From Carpediemonas membranifera (taxonomy: Eukaryota; Fornicata), in NCBI GenBank assembly GCA_019828565.1, contig JAHDYR010000053.1, positions 930,001-994,000 on the forward strand: DNA of 64,000 nucleotides, written 5' to 3'. The translations under genes and the position numbers were made by a program. Shown here in pieces: positions 39,101-47,872 of the stretch. Under the pieces are notes generated by a model, which was not told where the DNA came from, did not search any database, and saw only the letters and a program-made list of their open reading frames with translations. The stretch's first letter is position 1; each line of letters starts with the position of its first letter.

Positions 39101-40159
39101 CGTATTCGAATGCAGCCTTCTGTCGACAACAGCGACGAGACAGAGACGGATGATGACCCCAGCTGTGTTCTTGGCAAGAGCTCGAGGGCCGCGTACTTCA
39201 AATTGGTATTTGACGTTATGCTTCAGGTCATTCCCCTATCTCTGTGTTGGCAATTCGTTCTGCCCGTCATAGTCTGTCTGTGCTTGGTCGTTGATACCGG
39301 CCTCGTCCTCTTCGCGGGGGTCAAGTCAAACGATGTTTACGTCCTTTATGAGATCGACAGACGTGCCATATCAATGACGGCACACATCTATCAAATGATT
39401 AGACTGGAAGAGGAGAGTGGCGCATACAACCAGGAGATCCGGGCCGCCATTGCCGCTGACATCGTAGAGCTGAGGGCCGGCCTATCATTCGTCACGTCGT
39501 CGTCCACCTCCGTCAGAGAGTGGCTCCCTTCCTTGTCTAGCTCCCATAGTACACTGTCTGCTTTGTTTGACGCCACGAGGACGCTGGAGCTCGATCTGCT
39601 GGACTCTTCGTGGGCGTCGGGGCTGCACGAGAACGAGCTCAGCTCTATTATTAGCGACACGGCATGTAGGCTTGACGCCTCCGCAATCAACGCCTGCCCG
39701 ACCTCTCTCGGCGGGCTTGACAGTGAGATAGAGGCTGTCATCACGGAGGGTCTGGGTAGCGCGCTTGAATATCTCACGATGCAGGCCGCCCAGCTGGTGA
39801 TCGACACCCATGGCGCGTATAACTATTCTACTGTCGAGAATCTCAAGAAGGCGGTCTGGGTCGGCATCCATCCGTATCTCCGAGATTGCCTCGAGCTAAT
39901 AATGGATGAGCAAGCGTTGCTGCTGTCGTACAGTATGTATGCCAACGGTGCCACAGTCGCCGTCATCGTCGTGCTTCTGCTGGCCATGCATTGGACTCTG
40001 AACCACCGAAGTCTGCTGAGGCTTGAGAAGGCCCACAACGCGGTGCTATTCCAGCTACAGCATGTCAACGACGCCTTTAGCGTGCTGCTACCTCCTAAGA
40101 CAGCTAGAGCAATCAGGGCCATACTGCCCAAGGACGCCGATGAGTGGGTTGACGAGTGA
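36167..40159 (+). CDS. very large multipass membrane protein, TmcB-like
   Basis: The ATG at 36167 (MITKVPQDAAPRRTR) gives 1330 residues. About eight hydrophobic segments fill ~70-330 (e.g. FYNIVFLFITFSPCVLVGL, LLTLLVIPVIIVISLWPIA). A cytosolic coiled-coil-like stretch (~480-620) follows, then further segments near ~645, ~900, ~1040 and ~1275. Two large non-membrane loops lie between the last pairs (~670-880 and ~1070-1260). The design resembles TmcB (tiny macrocysts) proteins of protists, though I see no PAS, kinase or cyclase domain. It may be a surface or organellar receptor. The acidic stretch DDELSDEDDIVDAE (~960-975) is cytosolic by inference. Confidence 0.7.
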   Translation: MITKVPQDAAPRRTRSETSLSALSGASSQTWSFEFENNRARVKRLRHSMFLTSWFLMFNRSKSFYNIVFLFITFSPCVLVGLMVASEQVSLSDFNTTYAMVSILIFLVAICGMLILLFFAQRRLQEDVFASKLMKQFLGVLLPFAFIMQPAAMLALFQFAYHQIHVAIDAANASALIPVAISCVPLFVALLVLATVINNTCTIHIDTVDATLLSSTSSQSSAVIGVFILIAIIIHPLPTAGIGTFTVTRCISGAFLIMAGFIAALLQQYTLMVSNIIQATVYSFTGVVLIVLPAFDAAPLSLLTLLVIPVIIVISLWPIAAYVYFYRTIAAVRASYTDGEDFGPTRHIPPVPRAPTFILLVGLRTFIRAVSRAVTKEMKEANLDHCPVALPGFVGSDQFETTAASTRTTACVRAVDSSPTVRSLFKVFQLLMAAKPHSSAVVLQYGVVANSLQPTSLPFVLRKIAELQHGGHVPMARLDVGYVIFYLYKTNADACEGGKEARLRHARNRQLQELRRQLADFRTARRTLWTTIQAQSGRSLKMASVTKSLALMQEILALTTTMQANYRKHLVAATPNVIREYAAYVNTALGKSAEAQHLLGLAEDMEASGKGRSTVVVEPVKSIRLRRRRFMVNKAELRSVVTIVLVALITIGMLFLFGASSYLIINRATHLLHGSGNVASAIWAAFFSAEQFIAGLSPVSIVGPALCDRILLAELTYSASPTAIANRIAQNKLADSFRTDLAGSNLELLLNMEAFVNNMSWVPDVQFDLLTADRVSHFIITLLTSYLDDAALEVVTDYGGVTYASFNTTAASFIDHFFFRVYHIADQGMSAAVLNPSSTALNMSSYDDIMMMESPVFISQYADQAYESYKAIHDAIYDMAVEAPIIAMFQAIAILVFFTIGLFVSVFGCFMLTMGRDISSFLAHVKLIYDLPPAVTTSMIGSRGNGSHGSTGTPVAQTKLADDELSDEDDIVDAETLQRIRMQPSVDNSDETETDDDPSCVLGKSSRAAYFKLVFDVMLQVIPLSLCWQFVLPVIVCLCLVVDTGLVLFAGVKSNDVYVLYEIDRRAISMTAHIYQMIRLEEESGAYNQEIRAAIAADIVELRAGLSFVTSSSTSVREWLPSLSSSHSTLSALFDATRTLELDLLDSSWASGLHENELSSIISDTACRLDASAINACPTSLGGLDSEIEAVITEGLGSALEYLTMQAAQLVIDTHGAYNYSTVENLKKAVWVGIHPYLRDCLELIMDEQALLLSYSMYANGATVAVIVVLLLAMHWTLNHRSLLRLEKAHNAVLFQLQHVNDAFSVLLPPKTARAIRAILPKDADEWVDE

Positions 40160-40199
40160 TTATATGTTAATTGTTTAAAGCTTCGTTCGGGCATTTTAA

Positions 40200-40720
40200 T
40201 TATGATTGACTAATATCTCGAACACAACGGCTTGGACTCGCCGCTGTCGTGGCGAAACGAGTTTGATATGAACCGGAACGTAACGCCGTTGATGACGCGG
40301 GTCTCGTCGAAGTTGTCGTGCGTGTGACCGCTGATGCAGACGACCTGCCTCGTCTTGGCAAGCTTGATTTCATTAGCAACCTCGGTGTCGATGCCAACGA
40401 TACAGGGTACTCTTCACCTGTGCTGAGCTTTGGAAAGTCGCTGTACTTCTCCAGCAGCTTCCCGGACGGCATATACGGGTAATATGCTGTCGTATGAGGA
40501 TCATGCTTGTCGAAGTCTGGCAGCAAGGGGAAGTGCGTGACGACGACAATCTTGTCGTGTCCGTCGTAGCTCGCAATCTTGGCCGAATCAGGACGGTGCG
40601 AGACTACAAGTCATGGGAGCTACTCTTCTGGGTTATGATTACCCTGGGCCACCAAAGCCTTGCCTCAGCTCTTCTCTGACGTTTTCCCGAAGACACACAG
40701 GTTCCCGACGCTGGCCGTGG
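40200..40720 (-). pseudogene. decayed calcineurin-like metallophosphoesterase
   Basis: Short collinear minus-strand pieces spell family motifs: GNHNPEE (the GNH metal motif), KIVVVTHFPLLP, and CISGHTHDNFDETRVINGVT (the GHTH motif). Between them lie in-frame TAG and TGA codons and at least one frame change near 40405. The N-terminal metal motifs are absent. It looks like the remnant of a phosphoesterase gene adjoining the interrupted RCC1 gene. Confidence 0.65.
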
Positions 40721-40830
40721 ATTTATCCGGGCGTTACGCAACCATGCGTGTCCAAAAACCGGGGTTGATGGTGTTAAAGATGTCTGAACTGGCAACCAAC
40801 CAGGTCACGTGGGTAACACAAGCACGAGGC

Positions 40831-42708
40831 CTACGTCCACAAGGTCGACCACTGCACCAGATCGACCGGCACCGCCCAGTCCAAGATCTTCGCCCGCTCC
40901 TCCGTGGTCACCTCGGTTGGCTCAGAGAGCAGATCTGGGCCATCGGCGAGTAGACCAGCTCTGTTATCCCCCAGCCCGAGCCAGACCTCACTGGTCCCTC
41001 CCCTGCCGCTGCAGACGACCTTGATAAAGTACTTGTACCACCCGACTCGAACCTCAGAAACATGGTCCGACACGGTAAAGTGGAAGATCACACTGTCCCT
41101 GCTGGTAATGTGGATGCAAAGATAGCAGCCGAAGAAGTCCTTGGTGCCGGCACGCCGGAACATCATAAAGTTTCCGGACAGATCGATGTATCCGGCATCA
41201 ACTTCCGGCAGATCCAGAGGCCAAGGTGACAATGCCAGGTCATCGGCATCCAGGCCTTCAAGATACTCGCACAATAAATCTGTAGCCGCCCCGACAAGGT
41301 AGAGTTTGCCGGAACTCAGAAATAATGTCGCGGGTTTGTAGTTGAAGTGCCAGATCTGCTCCACATCCATCGGGACGGTTTCGAACTGACGCACGACATT
41401 TCTATGACCCAGTCCGAGCTGGCCGTTTGTGTTTTCGCCCATGGCGACGGCGGTCCTGCCCTGTCTGAGGAAAACCGCCTGATAGTCGATCATGGCGTGA
41501 TCTGGGACAAAGCCATCGGGCAGAGGGAAAGGTGCGAAGTGCAACAGCTGCCTTCCCGCCCCCTCCACCCCAACAACGTTGTCACCAGCGCACACGGCCC
41601 CTGCAGCAGTCACAAGGATGGTGATGAATCTAGTACGGCCCAAAAACACGCGCTCGACCAGCCTGTCTTTGTGCCAGATGGGCTGAATGGCCTCGCACTG
41701 GGCAACGTTGGGCGCCTCAGGGAAAGTGAGGCGGGTTGGGTGGATCGGTTGCCCTGACTGGTGTGCAAGGCTCCCAGCAATGTTGCTGCCCCAGACGTAG
41801 ATGCCGTGCGGTGTGGTGCAGATCGTGTTGAATCCGTTTGAATATACAGATACGACCTTGTGTATCCTGATCTTTTTGCATAGGTACCAACAAATGTTCC
41901 GTCAGCAAGAAGACCGGTCTCCCTCGACCCGTTCCACCCCCTGCTATACATATGGCCCATGTAAACCCTGTAGTTGACTGGTAAATTGGTCATTAGAGTC
42001 TCTGACCCACCCTTGTCGTCTTCTGCGACGGTGAGGGTCTCGTCCGTCAGCAGTTGGTGGTGTATCCCATCCTTAATGGACTGGCGGTGGGCGAAAAAGG
42101 TCTTCTTGCACAAGAACCAGTGGCATCTAGCCACATCCAGGTAGTGGTAATCATATACGAATGACCCAACATGGTAATCGGGCGCTTGGTACTCGGCTCC
42201 TTCGAGGTCGGGGTCAGCGCCGGCAGACATCAGCACGGCCCACACAGTGCCCTGGAGCATGGTGTGCATGCATTCGGGGAGCTCCTCGCCGTCCTCAAGA
42301 GGGATGTTCATGCTCAGCGGGGGCCCATAGGTCAGGAAGGAAACGGCGGTGGCGAGAGCTCGGGCTGCTGAAGAGTTAGAAAGGCGCACGTCCGCAAGAT
42401 CGGCCATTAGCTTATCGAGTGTGTCATTCTTGTGCTTAAACGTCTTGGGGCTGTCCGTTGCCGGGAAATTCTCGTTCTCTTGCCAAGACAAGCAGCGATG
42501 GGATGTTCCCAGGTAAGCTTCGTGTTAGCTGTTCAGCGCGTGCAATAAGCTCACTAAAAGCCTTCGCCGTTGTTGTGACGGCGGTGGTCGGCATGGCCAC
42601 TGCTGAAGATTTCTGACCGAACGTGACTCCATCATGGAGTCGACTCGGTCCAGCGATGTCCTGGGCGTAGTATCGCGGGATCCTGTGGTCTGGGTGGTTA
42701 TGTGGCAT
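40831..42708 (-). CDS. RCC1-repeat protein, frame interrupted
   Basis: The main frames run from ATG 42407 (MADLADVRLS) to ~41890 and, after an offset, to 40831. RCC1-type repeats are clear in the second part: TTPHGIYVWGSNIAGSLAHQ and AVAMGENTNGQLGLGHRNVV. The offset at ~41875 is explained either by a missing base in an A5 run (plus-strand T5 at 41873-41877) or by a 35-nt GT-AG intron (41857-41891). Upstream, a 90-codon ATG frame (42708-42436) is offset again and may be the true N-terminus. RCC1 repeats form propellers that act as exchange factors or scaffolds. The role is unknown. Confidence 0.55.
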
Positions 42709-43050
42709 GATGGCGGTTAGGAGGTGTGCGTTCAGCTTCTTTCGTCGCAATGGTCGCTACACACCCGGCAGAGACGTGAGAAAGATTGAACACGCCCTGC
42801 CAAGCCACCCCAACATCCCATATCCCTGTTCTATGACGCTAGATCGCTCTTGACCGCGGTGGACCGAAGATCCGCTAGAGATCCGCCAACATTTGCCCCG
42901 AAAGAAGGCTGCCATACAAAGTCACCATGAGGAGAACTCTCTATATAGGGCCAGACTAAGCTATCATATCCATGATTTTCTGATCTGCAAAGTAATATTG
43001 AGGCTGTCTTCGGTCGTCCATCCACCACCACAATTTCGACAACGTCAAAG
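42709..43050. other. intergenic, divergent promoter region
   Basis: Spacer between the RCC1 gene on the minus strand and the secreted-protein gene on the plus strand. No element recognised. Confidence 0.35.
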
Positions 43051-43635
43051 ATGCGTTTCGCCTTCGTTCTGGCGGTGATTTTCGCCGTTGTGATGGCTAT
43101 GCCCAACGACTTCTCCATCTATGATGAGCCTGAGCCCGAATTCATTTTCGGTGTTACTGAGCTTCGTTATCCCGACGAAGACAGTGCCAGGGAGGTCCTT
43201 TACTTCGCTGAAGGCCTTCTTGAGGGTCTCGGCAAGGGCCTCGTCCCTTCTGCCTTCCACTGCTTCGACGACGCCCGTTATGCCGTTACCGACATGATTG
43301 GTTCGTTCCCCTCCTCGCCTTAGCCTTCTTATCCAGACGCCTACAACGAGCTTGTCCGCCACCACACCCGCTCCTTCCTTATAGACACTGCCCGTGGTCT
43401 CGATGAGATCTACGAAGCTTACAAGGCCTGCGGGAAGATTGAGGGCGAGATCAAGCAGATCATCGAGCTCTTCGAGTCCGGCGGTGTCTCGATCGCCTGG
43501 CATGCTGGCAAGTCCCTTGTTGTCCACGGCCGCGAGATCTACCACTGGGTCGAGCGCATGGAGACCTCCTTCCACCATCACCAATACAAGTCTGCTGGCC
43601 TCTACATGGGTGAGATCATCGGCACTCTTCTCTAA
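43051..43635 (+). CDS. secreted protein of unknown function with one in-frame TAG
   Basis: The ATG at 43051 starts a signal peptide (FAFVLAVIFAVVMAMP). A TAG occurs at 43321-43323 (codon 91), but the same frame stays open and protein-like to TAA at 43633-43635 (195 codons). After the TAG it reads PSYPDAYNELVRHHTRSFLI, and codon choice (C/T-ending) is alike on both sides. The first part has DARYAVTDMIG, and the second has CGKIEGEIKQIIELF and SLVVHGREIYHWVER. A 39-nt GT-AG segment ending at this TAG (43285-43323) could be spliced out in frame. Otherwise the gene is truncated or read through. The domain is unknown to me. Confidence 0.65.
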
Positions 43636-43799
43636 ATAAAGCGTGCTCGCATGTTCCATTCACGAGAGGTTGGGGCGGCCGGTGAACACTTTCTGCAAAT
43701 TCTGCATCGCCTGTTGGATGGATGTCAGACACGACCAGACTTGGCCCTGTTGCTGCTTACTGCGTTCATTTACATCCAGCTATGTATAACATAAATCTC

Positions 43800-46613
43800 T
43801 CACACGCACAGGGCAGGGTCACTCACCCCAGTCGCCCCGCCGGTTGTTGTGCCAGTGGGACAGTCATGACATGCCTTCAAGGCCATAACCTCACCATAGG
43901 TGTCGACCGGGCACGGGTCACAGTTCGAGGAGCCCGGGGTCGGGTTGTACGTCCCGACGGGGCACGACATGCACGCGACACCACCGACAGAATACTCCCC
44001 AGCCGGGCAGTCGACGCAGGCGTCCCTACGATAGTTGCTCGTTGTTCCATCAGGGCACGTGTCACATGAGGACATGCCGTCGGTCGCAGTGATCGTTCCT
44101 GGGAGGCAGGAGTAGCACCACTCCGTACCGTTACCCCAGGACCCTGCTGGGCAGGTGAACAGCGCCCCAGCGTTGCAGGCAGCACCGGGAATGCAGTCCT
44201 CGCATGTCTCGTGATTCAGGGCGTATTGGCCGTCGAAGCATGGCGTTCCGACGCCGCTGTCGCACACCCAGCCGTCGAGGCAGTCGAAGCAGTATGACGC
44301 ATTACCAAAAGACATCTGGCCCTCAGGGCACGCCAGCTTCTCGCCGATGACGCAGTAGTACCCGACAATACAGTCGTGGCAGTTCCCAGAGGCGTCAATG
44401 GCCCTGTACTGCCCGGCCCCGCACTCACACTTGTCGGGGTCGCCCGTGCAGGGGTAGCACACTGCAGAGCCCTCGGGAGACCACTCTGTGGGGCCACACG
44501 AGAGACAGAACTCGGCGCCAGGGTCACTGTACTTGTACGCGACACAATCGTGACAGTCGTCGATTGTGGTCATGCCAAGATCCGGGTTGTACGTTCCAGC
44601 AGGGCAATCGGTGCAGAGCGGGGCTGCGGCGGCGGAGTAGGTGCCGACGTCGCATGTGAGGCAAGCTGAGACGTCGGGCTGCCCTGTGAAGTTGTTGTAT
44701 GTCCCCGCACTGCACTCGAGACAGGCGCTGATGTCGACCGAGCCTGTGCTGGGGTTGTAGTAGCCTCTAGCGCAGTCGGTACAGGCCTCCTGTCCAGTCT
44801 GGTCGTTGTATGTCCCGGGAAGGCATGAGACGCACTCGAGGATGTCTGACGCTCCCGTGTTGGGTTGGTAAGTGCCTATTCCACACGCGAGACACGAGCT
44901 GATGTCGTCTGATCCAGTGCTAGGGTTGTAAGTACCCGTGGGGCAGTCGGCACAGATGTTCTGGCCCGTGATGTTGTTGTATGTCCCGACCGGGCACGGG
45001 GTACACGTGCTGGTGCCCCCGCCCGCAGAGTATTCACCCTCGGGACACGTAGAGCACTCAGTGCTGCCCTCCGCGCTCCAGTAGCCCTCGGGGCAGTCGG
45101 GACACGTTTCCTGGCCGGTCTGGTCTGACGCTGTCCCGGCCGGGCATGCCAGGCACTCGCTGCTGCCCGAGGGGGCGTACTCGGCCTCCTGGCACTCTGT
45201 ACACACCGCTGGATCGTCTGCTCCGACGACAGAGCTGTAGTAGCCGGCAGTGCAGTTGGTGCAGGTGGCAGTGCCGTTCGCGTCGGCATAGGACCCCGCC
45301 GGGCAGGCCGTACAGTCTGCCAGGTCGGGCATGCCCGTGTATGGGTTCTCCGTGCCGGTGGGACATGCGAGGCAACCCTCCTCGAGCGTCGTCATCGCCG
45401 TCCCGTTGCCGTAGTATCCAGCAGGGCATTCAGTGCAGACGGCCTGGCCCTCAGTATCCTGGTATGTCCCGTCAGAGCAGTTCAGGCATGCGTACATCCC
45501 ATCGGTCGGAGCGTACGTCCCCACTGGACAATCGGTGCATGTTATGCCATCACCGGAGTACTGGCCGGCCGGGCAATGGATGGGGACGTATGCTGTGGCC
45601 CACACGTCGCTCTCAATGATGTATTTCGTCCTACCACTGACGATGTAGACGTCTGCGATGCTGCTGCCATCATCACGGTGGAAGAGGCCGAAGACGTACC
45701 GAGCTGTGGGAACAGTGCTCATACTGACCGTATGCCAGCTGTTGTGGTACTCGTTGTACTCGTATATAGCCGAGGAATAGTCGTTTGGCCATATCCCGCT
45801 GTACCCGCCGAACACCATCACACGCCCGTCATACGTCCACATGGACGCCCCCCTAAGCTGCGTGGGGGCGTCAGTGCCATTGAGCATGGTCCATGAGGCG
45901 TCGCCCTCGCAGTACATGTAGAAATCGTCGTAGTACTCGTTTGTACTGGGGTTGATCCCACCGAAGAGGAAGAAACAGCCGTCGTCCCTCATTGCTCCGG
46001 CAGAGTACGCCCTGGCCTCGGGCGGGTCGGCCACTGTCAGTGACGTCCACGTGGTCGTGGCGAATGTATACTTGTATAGGTCATTAAAGGGGGAGGCCGC
46101 GCCCATGCCGCCGAAGACCAGCATGTACGAGTTCGCCCCGTCCTCCCGCACAGCGGCTACATGCCCCATACGGGCGGTGGGTGCGGTACCCGAGGCAGCT
46201 ATGACGGTGTGGTAGCCGTTCGTCACCATAGTTGGGTCGAACTCATACTCAACAAGGCTATCGACAACGGTGGAGTCGTCCTTGCCGCCAAATGTGTATG
46301 CGAACCCGTTGTACAGCACCGTTGTGTGATCCATAACGCAGTACCCTGTCGGAATGGGCTCTTGGGCTTCCCATGCATCCAGGGCAGTGTTGTACCAGTA
46401 CAACTCGCATGAGACAGTGGGGCCTCCATCAGAGCCACCAAATACAAGGATGTCGTCGAGGTTATTCATCGCTACGGTGGTGTGGCTCTGCAGTTGTGGC
46501 GCCGAAGCGATGCCAAGCTCAGTCCACGCGGTTTCAGAGAACGGAGTGCCCGGGAATGCGAATACTACCATCATTTGCGATAGTAAGAGCAAAAATATGA
46601 GAGCCTGAGGCAT
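43800..46613 (-). CDS. secreted Kelch-propeller plus cysteine-rich (GCC2/GCC3-type) repeat protein
   Basis: The ATG at 46613 (MPQALIFLLLLSQMMVVFAF) gives 937 residues with a signal peptide cut near 20-22. Residues ~30-330 form a Kelch propeller (LVFGGMGAASPFNDLYKY, FFLFGGINPSTNEYYDDFYM, RVMVFGGYSG). From ~335 to the end run many ~45-residue cysteine-rich repeats of the CPxGTYNxxTGxxxxxxCxxC type, typical of ephrin-receptor-like/GCC2-GCC3 modules. There is no transmembrane segment, so it is likely secreted or loosely attached. Kelch plus these repeats suggests carbohydrate or protein binding outside the cell. Strong repetition means its length could vary between strains. Confidence 0.85.
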   Translation of the reverse strand: MPQALIFLLLLSQMMVVFAFPGTPFSETAWTELGIASAPQLQSHTTVAMNNLDDILVFGGSDGGPTVSCELYWYNTALDAWEAQEPIPTGYCVMDHTTVLYNGFAYTFGGKDDSTVVDSLVEYEFDPTMVTNGYHTVIAASGTAPTARMGHVAAVREDGANSYMLVFGGMGAASPFNDLYKYTFATTTWTSLTVADPPEARAYSAGAMRDDGCFFLFGGINPSTNEYYDDFYMYCEGDASWTMLNGTDAPTQLRGASMWTYDGRVMVFGGYSGIWPNDYSSAIYEYNEYHNSWHTVSMSTVPTARYVFGLFHRDDGSSIADVYIVSGRTKYIIESDVWATAYVPIHCPAGQYSGDGITCTDCPVGTYAPTDGMYACLNCSDGTYQDTEGQAVCTECPAGYYGNGTAMTTLEEGCLACPTGTENPYTGMPDLADCTACPAGSYADANGTATCTNCTAGYYSSVVGADDPAVCTECQEAEYAPSGSSECLACPAGTASDQTGQETCPDCPEGYWSAEGSTECSTCPEGEYSAGGGTSTCTPCPVGTYNNITGQNICADCPTGTYNPSTGSDDISSCLACGIGTYQPNTGASDILECVSCLPGTYNDQTGQEACTDCARGYYNPSTGSVDISACLECSAGTYNNFTGQPDVSACLTCDVGTYSAAAAPLCTDCPAGTYNPDLGMTTIDDCHDCVAYKYSDPGAEFCLSCGPTEWSPEGSAVCYPCTGDPDKCECGAGQYRAIDASGNCHDCIVGYYCVIGEKLACPEGQMSFGNASYCFDCLDGWVCDSGVGTPCFDGQYALNHETCEDCIPGAACNAGALFTCPAGSWGNGTEWCYSCLPGTITATDGMSSCDTCPDGTTSNYRRDACVDCPAGEYSVGGVACMSCPVGTYNPTPGSSNCDPCPVDTYGEVMALKACHDCPTGTTTGGATGVSDPALCV

Positions 46614-46846
46614 TGGCGTCAATTCCTTTGCCTGGCTGAGCAAGAATAGCCGATCAAAAACCAGTCTGATTACAGCTCTAGTGCCCTTCGCCACGCCCAT
46701 GAGGCCCACCCAGCGCCCGTTTAACCGCCTTTTAATACTATCGATACTAATATTCTACAACCAGGCGCTCATTAACCGCGTGCACTCACGGCCATAAAGA
46801 CAACACCCAAACAAAGGCTCGAATACAGACATCGAGCACATACATA

Positions 46847-47575
46847 CTACAGTACAAACGCGTCCATGCCCCGCGCTACTCCCCTCATGACCTTGACGAC
46901 GGCCCCCTTGACCCCTCTCGGGTCAGGCGGCATGTGGGTCCGCTTTCCCTTCCCGTGCGAATGCGAGTGCGAGTGGGTCCGCTTATGCTCACCACTCTTC
47001 CTCTCCGACGACCTCGACGACCGCACCCGCCGGGTCGACGGTGCTCGGCTGCTGTCCTCTTCCTGAAGCATCTGCATGTTCAGCCGTTCGAGCTTGGCCT
47101 GCCTCAGCGGACTATCTATTCCTCGTGACTTCGCGATCGTCAGTGGGCCAGCATCCACGGCGCTGGGGTCAATCATCTGGGTGTCAAGCCGTTCGATGCC
47201 GAGGGTGTCGAGTTCACGGTTAAAAGCTTCGAACTGGGCCACGATGTCTTTCTTGCTTCGTCCTACCTGCTTGTTGCCGCCACCTAGCTCCTTCTTCAGC
47301 TTAGGACTCTCGAGGGCACCGGTCTTGCAAGCTCGCTTCGGATTCAGAACCTTTTCAAGCTCCTCCTGATTGATCCCTAGGATCCTACAACAGTCTTTCT
47401 TCTTGTAACCGGCCTTGAGAAGCTTGTTGACGCGGTCGTTTAGCTTCACTTGAGGATCTCGATGTTTGTGGTGGGAGCTCGAACGGGAGGAGCTAATTGA
47501 GTATTTGCTCAGGCCACTCTTCCCGCTCTTGCTGCTATAAGCGCTCCCCGGAGATCGAGGAGCGGATTTTGCCAT
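46847..47575 (-). CDS. basic protein with a possible helix-turn-helix segment
   Basis: The ATG at 47575 (MAKSAPRSPGSAYSSK) gives 242 residues. A Ser/Lys-rich tail (1-40) is followed by a helical segment at ~45-80 (LNDRVNKLLKAGYKKKDCCR ILGINQEELEKVL) that resembles a short HTH of the resolvase/Hin type. The C-terminus has Arg/Ser and His/Ser tracts (HSHSHSHGKGKR) and ends in a hydrophobic stretch (AVVKVMRGVARGMDAFVL). Overall charge suggests nucleic-acid or membrane association. No family is recognised. Confidence 0.55.
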   Translation of the reverse strand: MAKSAPRSPGSAYSSKSGKSGLSKYSISSSRSSSHHKHRDPQVKLNDRVNKLLKAGYKKKDCCRILGINQEELEKVLNPKRACKTGALESPKLKKELGGGNKQVGRSKKDIVAQFEAFNRELDTLGIERLDTQMIDPSAVDAGPLTIAKSRGIDSPLRQAKLERLNMQMLQEEDSSRAPSTRRVRSSRSSERKSGEHKRTHSHSHSHGKGKRTHMPPDPRGVKGAVVKVMRGVARGMDAFVL

Positions 47576-47872
47576 GTGAAGTGTTCTAAAGTTTGATGGA
47601 GCTGAAAATACTGAGCAAAAACTGGCCGGCCATGCCCGCTATGCGCCGCTGACTGGAGTCGGCAGACCTTGTTGACCATTCACATTTTCTTTGAAATCCA
47701 AAGCTGATCCAAATTGGTCGAACGAAATCGCGATGGATTATCTCAGGCAAAGAACAAACCCTTCCAAGCAATGCGCCGGGCATACGGTGCAGGCCCACGT
47801 GAAGCATTGGGGAAGGGATGAACTTTGCACTAATGTGCGCACGACGAAATTTTGATCGAAAACTTGCTGTGA

